A stretch of 64,000 nt of DNA from an uncultured Allobaculum sp. (GTDB lineage Bacteria > Bacillota_I > Bacilli_A > Erysipelotrichales > Erysipelotrichaceae): NCBI GenBank assembly GCA_910577085.1, contig CAJTLE010000001.1:1-64000 (forward strand), in the 5' to 3' direction. The position numbers and the translations under genes were made by a program. Below the pieces are notes generated by a model. That model did not search any database and had not been told where the DNA came from. It saw only the letters and a program-made list of their open reading frames with translations. Shown piece by piece: positions 9,067 to 18,677 of this stretch (position 1 is its first letter; each line of letters starts with the position of its first letter).

Positions 9067-10626
9067 ATGTCAGACATTAAACCTGTAGACTACGAATCAT
9101 TTAAGAAGAAGATTCCTCTTTTTAAAGAGAAATCTGAAGAGTTCTATAACAAAACTATGAACATGAAAGACTATAAGTCTTTCTCTGGAAAATACGGAAG
9201 CTATGCTCAGCGCGGCGGCAAAAAGAACATGCTTCGTTTACGTATGACCGCTGGTAAAGTCACTCCAGATAAACTGCACTTTGTTGCGGATATGGCAGAT
9301 AAATATGCGATCGAACCGATCCATTTTACAACCTGCCAGACCATCCAGCTCCATAACCTCGACCTCGATGCGGTTGTGGATATCATGGACAAAGCTCTCG
9401 ATCACAAGATCGTCTGGTATGGCGGCGGCGGAGACTATCCACGCAACGTCATGTGCTCCCCACTTTCCGGCGTTGAAGAAGAATACTTCGATGTAATGCC
9501 TTATGCGGAAGCATCCGCAAACTTCCTGCTGGACTTCATCGATAAGGAAAAAATGCCTCGTAAGCTGAAAGTCGGCTTCTCGAATAACCAGAAAAACGAA
9601 CCACATGCCACTTTCCGTGACTTAGGCTTTGTCGCAAGACCAGATGGCAAATTTGATGTGTATTGTGCCGGTGGTCTGGGACGCGATCCAAAACTGGGTG
9701 TCCTGGTTGCAGAAGATGTAGATCCAAACGAAATTCTCTACTACATCGAAGCCATGATCCTGATGTTCCGTGCATATGGAAACTACGAAAACCGTGCGAA
9801 AGCCCGTACCCGCTATATGCAGGATGTTTTAGGTGCCGATGGCCTGCGCAGAGAATTCGCAAAATATCTGGCTCAGGTCAAAGAATCCAAAGACCTGACG
9901 CTGACCGATATCGAAATTCCAAATATCACCAAAAAAGGTGAAGGAGAACCTCTCGAAGAATCCTTCATCGTTCATAAACAGAAACAGCCTGGACTGTACG
10001 CTCTGCTCTATCATCCACGCGGCGGTATTGTAACCAAAGAAACAGTTCGTGCTCTGTCTGATGCCATTGATGGCATGGAAGATGTAGAAGTTCGTCTGAA
10101 ACCAGATGAAGGCAGCTACATCATCAACCTGACTGCGGATGAAGCCCGTAAGATCCTGTCGATCATTGAAGCGGATGCAGCAACCAACGAATTCGAAACT
10201 TCTGAAGGCTGCATCGGTGCAACCATCTGCCAGGTTGGTCTGCGTGACTCTCAGGGTGCTTTAAAAGCAGTTCTGGATGCAGTCAAAGAAGCTGGCGACA
10301 TTGCAGATAACGCTCTGCCTCAGATTCATATTTCCGGATGCACATCCAGCTGTGCTGCCCATCAGATTGCTCCAATTGGTTTCCGCGGTAACTTAAAAGT
10401 TGTCGATAAAAAACCTGTTCCTGCTTTCTCGATGTTTGTAGAAGGCGATGATATTCAGGGCAATGAAAAACTTGGTGAAGAAGTCGGAATTATCGCGGAA
10501 AAAGATCTGCCTGCATTCCTGGTTAAACTTGGCCGGGATATCACCAAATCGGGTCTGTCTTTCGAAGAATGGACAGATGCCAATCCAAACGGTCTGGTTG
10601 AAGAAGCACAGGAATTCTTCCTTTAA
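9067..10626 (+). CDS. Siroheme/4Fe-4S nitrite or sulfite reductase
   Basis: The protein (519 aa) has the duplicated ferredoxin-like and catalytic halves of the nitrite/sulfite reductase family. The 4Fe-4S/siroheme cysteines are present as C382-x5-C388 (CIGATIC) and C425-x3-C429 (CTSSC). The enzyme performs six-electron reduction of sulfite to sulfide or nitrite to ammonia. Sequence alone does not decide which, and electron donor subunits are not adjacent. It is cytoplasmic, with no signal peptide. Siroheme enzymes are encoded at 15038-17175 on the opposite strand, matching its cofactor need. It is a single-gene unit bounded by its own promoter and a terminator. Confidence 0.9.
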   Translation: MSDIKPVDYESFKKKIPLFKEKSEEFYNKTMNMKDYKSFSGKYGSYAQRGGKKNMLRLRMTAGKVTPDKLHFVADMADKYAIEPIHFTTCQTIQLHNLDLDAVVDIMDKALDHKIVWYGGGGDYPRNVMCSPLSGVEEEYFDVMPYAEASANFLLDFIDKEKMPRKLKVGFSNNQKNEPHATFRDLGFVARPDGKFDVYCAGGLGRDPKLGVLVAEDVDPNEILYYIEAMILMFRAYGNYENRAKARTRYMQDVLGADGLRREFAKYLAQVKESKDLTLTDIEIPNITKKGEGEPLEESFIVHKQKQPGLYALLYHPRGGIVTKETVRALSDAIDGMEDVEVRLKPDEGSYIINLTADEARKILSIIEADAATNEFETSEGCIGATICQVGLRDSQGALKAVLDAVKEAGDIADNALPQIHISGCTSSCAAHQIAPIGFRGNLKVVDKKPVPAFSMFVEGDDIQGNEKLGEEVGIIAEKDLPAFLVKLGRDITKSGLSFEEWTDANPNGLVEEAQEFFL

Positions 10627-10676
10627 TCAACAGACTGAAACGTTCAGACCAGAAAACTGAATTTGAATCTCATCGA

Positions 10677-10705
10677 AAGGCTTCGTGAAGGCGAAGCCTT
10701 TTTGA
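10677..10705 (+). terminator. Terminator after sulfite reductase
   Basis: AAGGCTTCG (10677-10685) pairs with CGAAGCCTT (10692-10700) over a 6-base loop, followed by a T-run. Confidence 0.85.
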
Positions 10706-10928
10706 GTGGACGAGTATACGGGCGTTAACCTGCTGTAAGAATCTGAGTGATTCGAAGCGGCAAAATGCCCGGAAAGGATAAAATAAGGTCGTTATTGTCA
10801 GACCACAGGCAAAGAGTCTGTGCCAGAAACCATGCAGTAAATCTTTGCCAGACAGGTAGAAGATCTTTGTCAAACGGGTCTGATCCAACAATTTAGAAAT
10901 ACAACAATACAGAAATAGAGGAGGTTCC

Positions 10929-11948
10929 ATGAAAATGTTCAAATCACAGGCTTACTGCGCTCTGCTGGCAGCAAGCCTGATTCTTTACGGCTGCTCTTCC
11001 AGTCAGTCTTCCACCACATCAAGTGCAGGCCAGAGCTCAACCACAGCTTCTTCCAGTGTTGAATCCAAAACTGATCAGTTTTCCAGTGCCGTTTCCAGCT
11101 CTTCAGATACCGAAACGATTACCCTGGTGGATGACCTGGACCGGACCGTGGAATTTGAAAAGCCGCAGCGGGTTGCCGTTCTGATTGGCAGCTTTGCGGA
11201 TGAATTTGCCAATGCGGGTGGAGAGAATCTGATTGTTGCCGCCCCACACGATACCTTTACCCAGTTTGATCTGGATCTCAAAGATGCAGCCGATCTTGGT
11301 GAGGTCAAAAATATCGCTCAGGAAACCCTGATTGCCGCTGAACCGGACCTGGTCATTGCCAGTGCCAAAAATGACAGCCAGAAAAAGATGCTGGAAGTCC
11401 TGGAAAATGCCAATATTCCGGTCCTCTATTACGATGTGTCCAGCTTCGACGACTATCTGCGCACCCTCAAAGCCATGACAACCATTACGGGAGATACAGA
11501 AGCGTATCAGAAAAATGGTCTGGATCAGCAGGAAGCGATCGAGGCCATCCAGAATACCGAACGCAGTGAAACGCCAAAAGTTCTGGCCGTTCGTGAAACC
11601 GGTAAGGGTGTAAAAGCCTTAGGATCAGAGAACAGCCTGCTTGGTCAGATGCTTGCGGATCTGAAAGCAGAAAATATTGCGGGTGAAGGCGGACTGGATA
11701 CGTTATCCATGGAAGAAATCCAGATGCAGAATCCAGGTGCCATTTTCTATGTTGCGCAGGGGAAAGATCAGGAAACAGCCGAACAGATGGCTGAGCAGCT
11801 GTTTACTTCGGATGCCTGGAAAAATCTCGATGCTGTCAAAAACGGCCGGGTCTATGTACTGGATCAGAAACTGTACAATTTAAAACCAAACGCAAATTGG
11901 GCCAGTGCACTTAAAGATCTGGAATCTATGTTGTATCCATCAAAATAA
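10929..11948 (+). CDS. ABC importer substrate-binding lipoprotein (FecB/BtuF-like)
   Basis: A signal peptide ends in the lipobox LILYGC, then a Ser/Thr-rich linker leads into a periplasmic-binding fold of the metal-chelate type. Typical marks are ITLVDDLDRTVEFEKPQRVAVL at the start (a FecB-like strand), EPDLVIAS in the first lobe and NGRVYVLD near the end. It would capture an iron chelate, heme, cobalamin or similar ligand at the outer membrane face and deliver it to the permease encoded next. AGGAGGT lies ahead of the ATG. The neighbouring siroheme-dependent reductase hints at iron or tetrapyrrole supply, but the ligand cannot be read from sequence. Confidence 0.85.
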   Translation: MKMFKSQAYCALLAASLILYGCSSSQSSTTSSAGQSSTTASSSVESKTDQFSSAVSSSSDTETITLVDDLDRTVEFEKPQRVAVLIGSFADEFANAGGENLIVAAPHDTFTQFDLDLKDAADLGEVKNIAQETLIAAEPDLVIASAKNDSQKKMLEVLENANIPVLYYDVSSFDDYLRTLKAMTTITGDTEAYQKNGLDQQEAIEAIQNTERSETPKVLAVRETGKGVKALGSENSLLGQMLADLKAENIAGEGGLDTLSMEEIQMQNPGAIFYVAQGKDQETAEQMAEQLFTSDAWKNLDAVKNGRVYVLDQKLYNLKPNANWASALKDLESMLYPSK

Positions 11949-12085
11949 TGAACAGAGTCGAAACTCTGAACAGATATAGATTCATGAGCAGATAAATGCT
12001 GTAAACGGATAGATGTCATAAACAAATAGACATCATCAATTGATACCCATCATAAACAGAAACTGGAAAGGAGAGCTGGTTAGAC

Positions 12086-13150
12086 ATGGATGATCATTCA
12101 TCCTCTCAAAAGAGACCCAGAACAGATGGTCCCCCATGGGATCATCGAAAAAAAGATCATTCGAATCCAAATCGGGATGTGAAAGCAACGGGCCAGACGG
12201 GTCATCCGGGGCGCATTCTGTTTGTTTCCGTCTTGCTTTGTGCGGCCTGTTTTGTGCTCTCCTTACTGGCCGGACCGGCAGGATTGCTGGATCTGCGTAA
12301 TCCAACCATGCAGACCATTTTGCTTCATATGCGGCTGCCACGGGCTTTAGGCTCACTGCTTGCCGGCAGTGCATTGGCTGTAAGTGGTGCTCTGATTCAG
12401 ACGGTGCTCAACAACCCCTTGGCCTCCGCAAACTTGATCGGGATTAATTCCGCCGCCGGATTTTTTACCATTCTTGCGGGAATTCTCTTTCCGACGATGG
12501 TGGGCCTGCCCTCGATAGCTGGATTTTTTGGGGCGATGCTTTGTGCAGGAATGATTCTGCTTTTGATCTGGAAAAAGCAGGCCAGTAAGCTGACGATCAT
12601 TCTGGCCGGGCTTGCCATCAGTCAGGTTTTTTCGGCCGGGATCGATCTGTTGACGGTCATTGTCCCAGATGCTCTGAGCGGGTATGCCTCGTTTAAAATC
12701 GGTTCACTGGCTTCGATTTCTTTATCGAAGGTCGGTTATGGAGCCATTTTGATTTTGCCGGCGCTGGCTCTGGCGATTTTTTGCAGCAGACAGCTCGAAA
12801 TGTTTTCGCTGGGGGCGTTACAAAGCAAAGCCCTTGGATTTCCGATCCGACGCTGGACGGTCATCTTTCTGGCTTTAGCCGCCTTACTTTCGGCGGGAAC
12901 GGTCAGCTTTTGTGGAATGCTTGGCTTTGTCGGCCTGATTGTCCCGGCCTGGCTGCGTCGGTTTCATCTGTCGGTCAAGACCTACCTGCTGGAATGTCTG
13001 TTGTGCGGGGCGATGCTGGTGTGTCTGGCCGATGTGTTAGGCCGCGTGATTCTGATTCCGTGGGAACTGCCGGCTGGACTCTTGCTTGCTTTGGCGGGTG
13101 GTCCGTATTTCCTGTATCTGCTATTAGGAAGAAGGAATCTGGATGCTTGA
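12086..13150 (+). CDS. FecCD-family ABC permease
   Basis: A basic, Asp-rich N-terminal tail of about 45 residues precedes the multi-span FecCD permease. Family marks include MRLPRALGSLLAGSALAVSG and NPLASANLIGINSAAGFF, and a late GFVGLIVPAWLRR segment corresponds to the coupling region normally seen as GFVGLIVPHxxR. The Ala-Trp in place of the usual Pro-His is a small deviation. It forms the membrane channel for the metal-chelate importer. AAAGGAG precedes the ATG, and the 3' end overlaps the ATPase gene by 8 bases. Confidence 0.88.
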   Translation: MDDHSSSQKRPRTDGPPWDHRKKDHSNPNRDVKATGQTGHPGRILFVSVLLCAACFVLSLLAGPAGLLDLRNPTMQTILLHMRLPRALGSLLAGSALAVSGALIQTVLNNPLASANLIGINSAAGFFTILAGILFPTMVGLPSIAGFFGAMLCAGMILLLIWKKQASKLTIILAGLAISQVFSAGIDLLTVIVPDALSGYASFKIGSLASISLSKVGYGAILILPALALAIFCSRQLEMFSLGALQSKALGFPIRRWTVIFLALAALLSAGTVSFCGMLGFVGLIVPAWLRRFHLSVKTYLLECLLCGAMLVCLADVLGRVILIPWELPAGLLLALAGGPYFLYLLLGRRNLDA

Positions 13151-13922
13151 AGTCCGTTCTCTGAATGCCGGATATCCTTCCCGGCTTATTTTGAAAGATA
13201 TCAATGCTTCGTTTGAGGCGGGCAAGCTTTATATTCTGCTCGGTCCGAATGGATCGGGAAAAACAACCCTGCTCAATACGATCGGCGGCTGGCAGAAGCC
13301 TTTTGGGGGTCAGGTTCTGGTCGATGGCAAAGATCTGTTTGAACAAAGTGACCGCCAGCGTGCCCATCTGACTGGCCGCATGGCCCAGCAGACTGCTTCG
13401 CTTTCCATGACGGTTTCCCGCTTTGTTCTGCTTGGCTGTTACGCCAATCAGGCCTGGATCAATCCGTACTCGCTTGCCGATTATCAGAAGGTGGATCAGG
13501 TTCTTACGGCGTTAAAACTGACGGATCTGGCCGATCGCCGGATGGACCAGATTTCTTCCGGTCAGCGTCAAAGGGCAGCGATTGCTCAGGTGCTCGCCCA
13601 GGATCCGGTCTGCCTGTTACTCGATGAGCCAGGCAGTGCTCTGGACCCTTCCGCCCGGTTTAAATTGATGGAAACGCTGGTCAGTCTGCGCTCGGCTGAT
13701 CGGGTGCTGCTGGCGATTGTGCATGATCTGGATCTGGCTCTTCGTTATGGAGATGAACTGCTGGTTCTGGATCAGGGACAGCTTGTTTTTCAGGGAACCG
13801 GAGATGAGCTGGTCAGAAGCCATGTTGTTGAGGATGTCTTTGGTCTGGTCATCAAAGACTGGGATCCAGAGACCCGCACCGGTCGGATTTTCCCGGCCGC
13901 CTGTGAAGGAAAATGGATCTGA
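13143..13922 (+). CDS. ABC importer ATPase (FecE-like)
   Basis: The 259-aa protein has all nucleotide-binding motifs: Walker A GPNGSGKT, signature SSGQRQR, Walker B CLLLDEP and a switch His in IVHDLDLA. It powers the metal-chelate importer encoded by the two genes before it. Its start overlaps the permease gene by 8 bases, so the two are translationally coupled. A terminator follows at 14024-14058, closing the three-gene unit. Confidence 0.9.
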   Translation: MLEVRSLNAGYPSRLILKDINASFEAGKLYILLGPNGSGKTTLLNTIGGWQKPFGGQVLVDGKDLFEQSDRQRAHLTGRMAQQTASLSMTVSRFVLLGCYANQAWINPYSLADYQKVDQVLTALKLTDLADRRMDQISSGQRQRAAIAQVLAQDPVCLLLDEPGSALDPSARFKLMETLVSLRSADRVLLAIVHDLDLALRYGDELLVLDQGQLVFQGTGDELVRSHVVEDVFGLVIKDWDPETRTGRIFPAACEGKWI

Positions 13923-14023
13923 TTTCTGGTCCAGAATTTTCAGGTTCTGAACTTTCTGTTCCTGGCTCTTTCGTTCTTGAATTCCGTATACAATCCTTTA
14001 AATTTGAACTGAATATTCATCAG

Positions 14024-14058
14024 ACAGTCTGACTTGGATTTGGTCAGGCTGTTTTTTT
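14024..14058 (+). terminator. Terminator after the FecBCD-type operon
   Basis: ACAGTCTGAC (14024-14033) pairs with GTCAGGCTGT (14043-14052; one G-T pair), followed by seven Ts. Confidence 0.85.
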
Positions 14059-14267
14059 GTGGTCTGATCATTTGATGGCTCAAGAAAAAGGGCGTTTGAA
14101 AGGAGGGGAAAGGGGAAGAAAGGCAGGAAACGGGCCCCTTTTGAGGACGGACGAGATACAGGATGGAGAATTTGTTCAGACGAACTAACCAAAACGGTTG
14201 ATTTTGTGGCGAGATGGGTGGAAAAGTACGCTACAATGAGAAAACGCACACAAGGGAGGGAAGGAAT

Positions 14268-14804
14268 ATGACTGAAATTAAAGCAATCTGTGGCGATATT
14301 ACCGAGGATCATGGCATGATGGCGATCGTCAATGCAGCCAATACCAGTCTGCTTGGCGGCGGTGGCGTGGATGGAGCCATTCACCGGGCTGCTGGACCTG
14401 AACTTCTTGAAGAATGTAAGACACTCAATGGCTGCCCAACTGGACAGGCTAAACTGACAAAAGGTTACAATTTACCCGCTGCCTATGTCATTCACACACC
14501 TGGCCCACGCTGGCGCGGTGGAAATGAGAAGGAAAGAGAACTGCTGGCAGACAGCTATTGGAACTGCCTGCAGGTCGCTCTGGACCATCAGATCAGTTCG
14601 GTTGCGTTTCCATCGATTTCAACAGGGATTTATCATTTCCCATTGCGGGAAGCCTCAATGATCGCTATTTCGACGGTAAAGCGTTTTGTAGATCACAATC
14701 CGGACGCTTTTTCGCAGATTCTCTTTGTCCTTTTCGATGACAAAACCCGGCACATGTACGATAAAGCCATTCACCAGGTCTGTTCAGCAGAGTCTGTCAG
14801 CTGA
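14268..14804 (+). CDS. Macro-domain protein, probable O-acetyl-ADP-ribose deacetylase
   Basis: The ATG at 14268 follows GGGAGGGAAGG, so it is preferred over an upstream in-frame start (178 aa). It is a stand-alone macro domain: AIVNAANTSLLGGGGVDGAIH is the ADP-ribose loop, with the Asn and Gly-rich turn in place, and SISTGIYHFP is the second phosphate-binding loop. Such proteins hydrolyse O-acetyl-ADP-ribose or remove ADP-ribose from targets. A TACAAT at 14232-14237 may be its -10. It forms a separate unit between the importer and the convergent siroheme genes, and no ADP-ribosyltransferase or sirtuin gene is adjacent. Confidence 0.9.
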   Translation: MTEIKAICGDITEDHGMMAIVNAANTSLLGGGGVDGAIHRAAGPELLEECKTLNGCPTGQAKLTKGYNLPAAYVIHTPGPRWRGGNEKERELLADSYWNCLQVALDHQISSVAFPSISTGIYHFPLREASMIAISTVKRFVDHNPDAFSQILFVLFDDKTRHMYDKAIHQVCSAESVS

Positions 14805-14825
14805 TCTGCCCTGGCTTTTTTCGAT

Positions 14826-14871
14826 TAAAAAAAGTCCGATTCAGGCATCAATGAAATGCGCGATCGGACTT
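14826..14871 (-). terminator. Terminator of the siroheme operon
   Basis: AAGTCCGAT (14832-14840) and ATCGGACTT (14863-14871) form a perfect 9-bp stem. Read on the minus strand it is followed by a run of Ts, so it serves the minus-strand operon. It may also slow plus-strand transcription from the macro gene. Confidence 0.7.
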
Positions 14872-15037
14872 GTCGTTTCTGAGGATATTTTCCCGAATCT
14901 GTCCTGGATTGATCGGGTTGATTGACCCGGTCTGTAAGGATCCAACAGGCGGTGTTTCTTTTTTTCAGGAGTAGTGTTCAGCAGTGTTCAGAATTTTCTT
15001 GTGGGATAGCCGGGTGCTCTCAGGGGACTGGGCTGTC

Positions 15038-16531
15038 CTATGCGGATTCTTTTTTGCTTCTCGCATCCGTAAGAAGCAGGCCGGCCACCTGTTCAACCTG
15101 GGGACTTGGGCTGATCAGAATTTCACTGTCTAAGTCACTGACCAGATCGGCAATCTCTTTGGACAGTGCAATGATCGTTTTGACACGCGGTCTTTTTTCC
15201 AGACTCTTCCAGCACTTGGCGGCTGTACGGCTTGGCAGAACCAGATAGTCATATTCTAGATCAGCTTCCAGAGCCCTTCCGGGTCGGCATTCGAAATCAT
15301 ACAGGGGCACAAAGTCAGTTTTGATATCGGTTCGCTTAGAAAGTTCATCCCGTAAAATTGGCAGAGCTTTCTGACTTTGCATCAGGACAACATGCTGGCC
15401 ACTTTTTACCTTGCTTTGCAGTTCCCTGGCAAGGGAGGTGCTGTCAGAGCCGGAAGCCACCAGATCCGGAACGATCAAAGACTGTTCAAATCTTCTGGCT
15501 GTTCCTTTACCGATGCAGGCAATATGGATGTTGGCAAGACTTCTCAGATCCCGGTGTTCCTGGGAAAGCAGATTCAAAAAGCGCTCGGCCCCATGCGGTG
15601 AGGTGAAGACCAGCCAGTCCGGGTGATCGTCAAGAATGTCTGAAAGGTCGATTTCAAAATCCGTGTAGTCGTGGCGCAGAAGACTTGCCCACTGCATATC
15701 AGGAGGCAGAAGAGCACTTAGTTTTGCATTAAAATCTTCAGATCCGCCAAGAGCAATCCGGATTGGGTTAAGGGGGGAATAACTCGCAACAGAGCCCCCA
15801 ATCGCAATAATTCCGGGACTTTTTAAACGATTTTCCTCTGCGCTCTTTGCGAGACGGCCAAGAGATGTTTTAATGCTTGTTGTCATTGTAAACACAGGAC
15901 TTGTAAAGATTGCACAGGGAGTCGCGGGATCAAGGCCGGCTTCGATCAGATTTTGACTGATTGAATCCAGGTCAGCCATCCCCATCAAAAAGACAAGGGT
16001 TCCCTGAAATCCTGCAATCTGTTTCCACTCGGTTCTGGTTCGTGGCTGCTTAGCGTTATGGGCGGTGAGCACCATGAATCCAGCGGCCTGTGAGCGTTTT
16101 GTCAGTCCGAAGGCTTCTTTGGAGGGAATGCCATAGAACGACGAAATGCCAGGCAGGACGCGTACCGAGATGCCATGTGCTTCTAAAAATTCGATCTCTT
16201 CCATACCGCGGCCAAAGATCATTGGATCTCCCCCTTTCAGGCGGACGACCTTTTTACCGTCTAAAGCCTCGTCAACCAGCAGCTGATTGATTTCACGCTG
16301 ATCGGCACTGACCAGATGGCCCCGCTTGCCACGGTAAACTCTTTGCGCTCCTGGATGAGCACAATTGACGATGCTTTCATCGACCAGATCGTCATAAATG
16401 ACGATATCGGCTCTGGCAATTGCTTCTTTTGCAGCAGCCGTCAGCCACGAAGCATCATGACAGCCAGCCCCAACCAGATCGACAACTGGTTTTGAATTCA
16501 GAGATGGATTTACGATCGGTTTGTCGCTCAT
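15038..16531 (-). CDS. CobA-HemD fusion: uroporphyrinogen-III methyltransferase and synthase
   Basis: The N-terminal half (about 1-250) is a SAM uroporphyrinogen-III C-methyltransferase, with VVDLVGAGCHDASWLT, VVRLKGGDPMIFGRG and VLPGISS. It makes precorrin-2. The C-terminal half (about 255-497) matches the two-lobed uroporphyrinogen-III synthase, with DWLVFTSPHGAERFL and DYLVLPSRTAAK. The fusion thus both forms and methylates uroporphyrinogen III. It overlaps the upstream precorrin-2 dehydrogenase gene by 4 bases (ATGA). Together they supply siroheme for the reductase at 9067-10626. The earlier steps (HemA, HemL, HemB, HemC) are not in this window. Confidence 0.9.
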   Translation of the reverse strand: MSDKPIVNPSLNSKPVVDLVGAGCHDASWLTAAAKEAIARADIVIYDDLVDESIVNCAHPGAQRVYRGKRGHLVSADQREINQLLVDEALDGKKVVRLKGGDPMIFGRGMEEIEFLEAHGISVRVLPGISSFYGIPSKEAFGLTKRSQAAGFMVLTAHNAKQPRTRTEWKQIAGFQGTLVFLMGMADLDSISQNLIEAGLDPATPCAIFTSPVFTMTTSIKTSLGRLAKSAEENRLKSPGIIAIGGSVASYSPLNPIRIALGGSEDFNAKLSALLPPDMQWASLLRHDYTDFEIDLSDILDDHPDWLVFTSPHGAERFLNLLSQEHRDLRSLANIHIACIGKGTARRFEQSLIVPDLVASGSDSTSLARELQSKVKSGQHVVLMQSQKALPILRDELSKRTDIKTDFVPLYDFECRPGRALEADLEYDYLVLPSRTAAKCWKSLEKRPRVKTIIALSKEIADLVSDLDSEILISPSPQVEQVAGLLLTDARSKKESA

Positions 16532-17175
16532 TTTTGCTCCTCTTCTTTCTGTTTCTGGTCATATAACAACAGAAGGGCTTCAAGATGGTCTGCATCGAGC
16601 GGACCATGGTTGGCCAGACTGTCTTTAAACAATTGGGAAAACAAGGCTGCCCGTATCGGTTGAACCTTGTATCGTTCGATAATGACCGGCCGTAATGCAG
16701 CCAGCCATTCCAGAATGGATGAAAATTCTTCTGGGATAATCGAGCGGATCTGGTTTTTGATGTAGACGGCAGCACTTGGGGAAGCACCAGACGTGGAAAC
16801 ACCGATGACCAGATCGCCCTGTTCAATGACAGCGCCGAAAATACAGTCTGACAAGGCTGCATTGTCGACCACATTACAGAGGATCCCCTTGTAGCGACAT
16901 GCTTTCGCGATCCTCTCATTTTCGAAATAATCATCGGTGGCTGCAATCACAAACTGGCAGCCATCCAGATCCGATACCATCCAGCCTCGATTGATCAGCT
17001 GGATTTTTTTTTGCGCCGCCATCTGCTCAAGCTCATCAGCGCATTCTGGAGCAATAATCGTCAAAGCCGCGCCCGTTTTGAGCAGCCGCTTCGCTTTTTC
17101 TAATGCCGTATGTCCACCCCCGATAATGGAAACGGGTTTGTTGGAAAAATCAAAAAATAAAGGAAAGTAGGCCAT
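16528..17175 (-). CDS. Precorrin-2 dehydrogenase / sirohydrochlorin ferrochelatase (Met8/CysG-N type)
   Basis: The start at 17175 (MAYFPLFFDF) follows AAAGGAG, so it is preferred over an upstream in-frame start. The NAD-binding Rossmann motif VSIIGGGHTALEKAK is at the N-terminus, then FVIAATDD and NVVDNAALSDCIFGAV, typical of the Met8/CysG-N family, with a helical C-terminal domain. It oxidises precorrin-2 to sirohydrochlorin and can insert iron to give siroheme. It is the first gene of a two-gene operon with the CobA-HemD fusion. A TATACT on the minus strand (17205-17210) is a candidate -10. Confidence 0.88.
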   Translation of the reverse strand: MAYFPLFFDFSNKPVSIIGGGHTALEKAKRLLKTGAALTIIAPECADELEQMAAQKKIQLINRGWMVSDLDGCQFVIAATDDYFENERIAKACRYKGILCNVVDNAALSDCIFGAVIEQGDLVIGVSTSGASPSAAVYIKNQIRSIIPEEFSSILEWLAALRPVIIERYKVQPIRAALFSQLFKDSLANHGPLDADHLEALLLLYDQKQKEEEQK

Positions 17176-17205
17176 AAAAACTCCTTTCGTCCTTACTCTT
17201 ACCAA

Positions 17206-18677
17206 GTATAGCGGTCACCCGGATTTTCCGGCTTTTCAAGGCCGCAAAAAATGAGTGGCTCTTATCTGGAATCGTGTCAGGCGGGGTTCTGTCTTTGAAT
17301 GCAGAGGGGATCAAGATTCTTGAATCCATAATTTCGCTTCCAGAATTTGAATCTTATTCTTTTTCATCTGACCATTTCCCTCTGACCATTTGCCTTTGAT
17401 GATTTCCCTTCGATCAAAGGAAGGCAGGTCAAAACCTTGCCTGAAATTTTGCGTAATTTTATGAAAATAACTGTATGAATTTAAATCCCAGTGGATTATG
17501 ATCGCAACAGTCCAAAAAAGGAGGATAGACCATATTTGTACATTCCTGAATAGAAAAGATGTACAGGACAGAGATTCTATCTGTAAAAAATCCGGCAGGC
17601 TGTAAAGATCAGGAATGGTCATTGAACCATAGAACTGGAACTTGAGTCTTCACGGACAGACTGTCTGATCAGGATGAGTGCAGGACTCAATGGCCAGGGC
17701 GATTTATTTTTAGTAATGTTCAAAAAAGATGTCGAAAATACCCAGTTCAGGCATAGTGAAGACAGACTCAACGGTGTTCACCATACACAGACAAAAAACA
17801 AGGCCGTACAAGTGTTGAAAGTTGAAAAGGGTAAAGATAAATCGCTATCATAAAGTGAGTTTAGGGGTGCCTGACATTGTTGATCTTTCTGTCCCGATCC
17901 GCGAAATGAAAGAGTGAATATTCAAATCCGAATTATTCATAAATGGATAAAACCATATCTTGAATCGTATCGACATGAAGTAACTTTATGGTCAGTCAGG
18001 TCGAAATTCAGGCTGTGAATATGGAAAAAACTGCCATAAATATGGCTCATATAAATATTAAAATCGTTCAAAGACAGAACGATTATTCCTGGACCAATAC
18101 GAATTTTGTCCCCAGAAAATGGGCATAAATGCGCAAAAAATGCCATTTTTGTTGGTTACATAAAAATAACTCAATTAAGATTTTCTTTAAATGGAGAAAT
18201 CTATTGATAAACTTCGGTAAAAAAGTGTAAGATTTATAAAAAGTGAATGGATAGTGGCGGAGATGATATACAGAATTCACCGTTCGAAGATTACATCCAT
18301 TTGCCAAGTGCGAATCAGGCGATTGAAGGAGGGGGTCCTGCACAGATAACCTGAAATTCGACTTTTCCCGTTTTAATTCATTTCGACGTCCAGTCAGTCT
18401 GCGTTTTGAAGATCTTTTTTCAGGATGTGGAAAAGAAAAATTGTTCTGAATCCGCAGACAAAAATCAAAGGAAAGGATAAAGCTTCTCAACGTGATTTGA
18501 ATTTACCTGGGAGAACTCCTCGATATACGGATAGCAGTGCGTTTCGAGGGGATGTACCGCCGACTGGGTGGGAATTTACGCATGTGGACTGTCAGCACAT
18601 CTGCCTATGCTTCCAAATTGCCGACAGGAAGAAACATGAATAGAAGAAGGCCGTAAGGCTGAAACGAGAAGCAGGGA
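17206..18677. other. Long AT-rich intergenic region without a supported gene
   Basis: No intact gene, tRNA or known RNA is recognised in 1.47 kb. The short frames lack ribosome sites. An isolated strong ribosome-site-like AAAGGAGG near 17517 leads to no frame. A good promoter-like pair is at 18204-18233, and the stretch 18264-18690 may be a decayed toxin gene ahead of the XRE regulator. The region looks like decayed accessory DNA. Confidence 0.6.
18204..18233 (+). promoter_or_regulatory. Candidate promoter upstream of the XRE gene
   Basis: TTGATA (18204-18209), an 18-base spacer and TAAGAT (18228-18233) give a near-consensus sigma-A promoter pointing toward the XRE gene about 440 bases away. 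Confidence 0.45.

Noticed and set aside
17311..17622. 103-codon minus-strand frame in the long intergenic region
   Set aside because: No ribosome site, no recognisable domain, low-complexity start; not supported as a gene.
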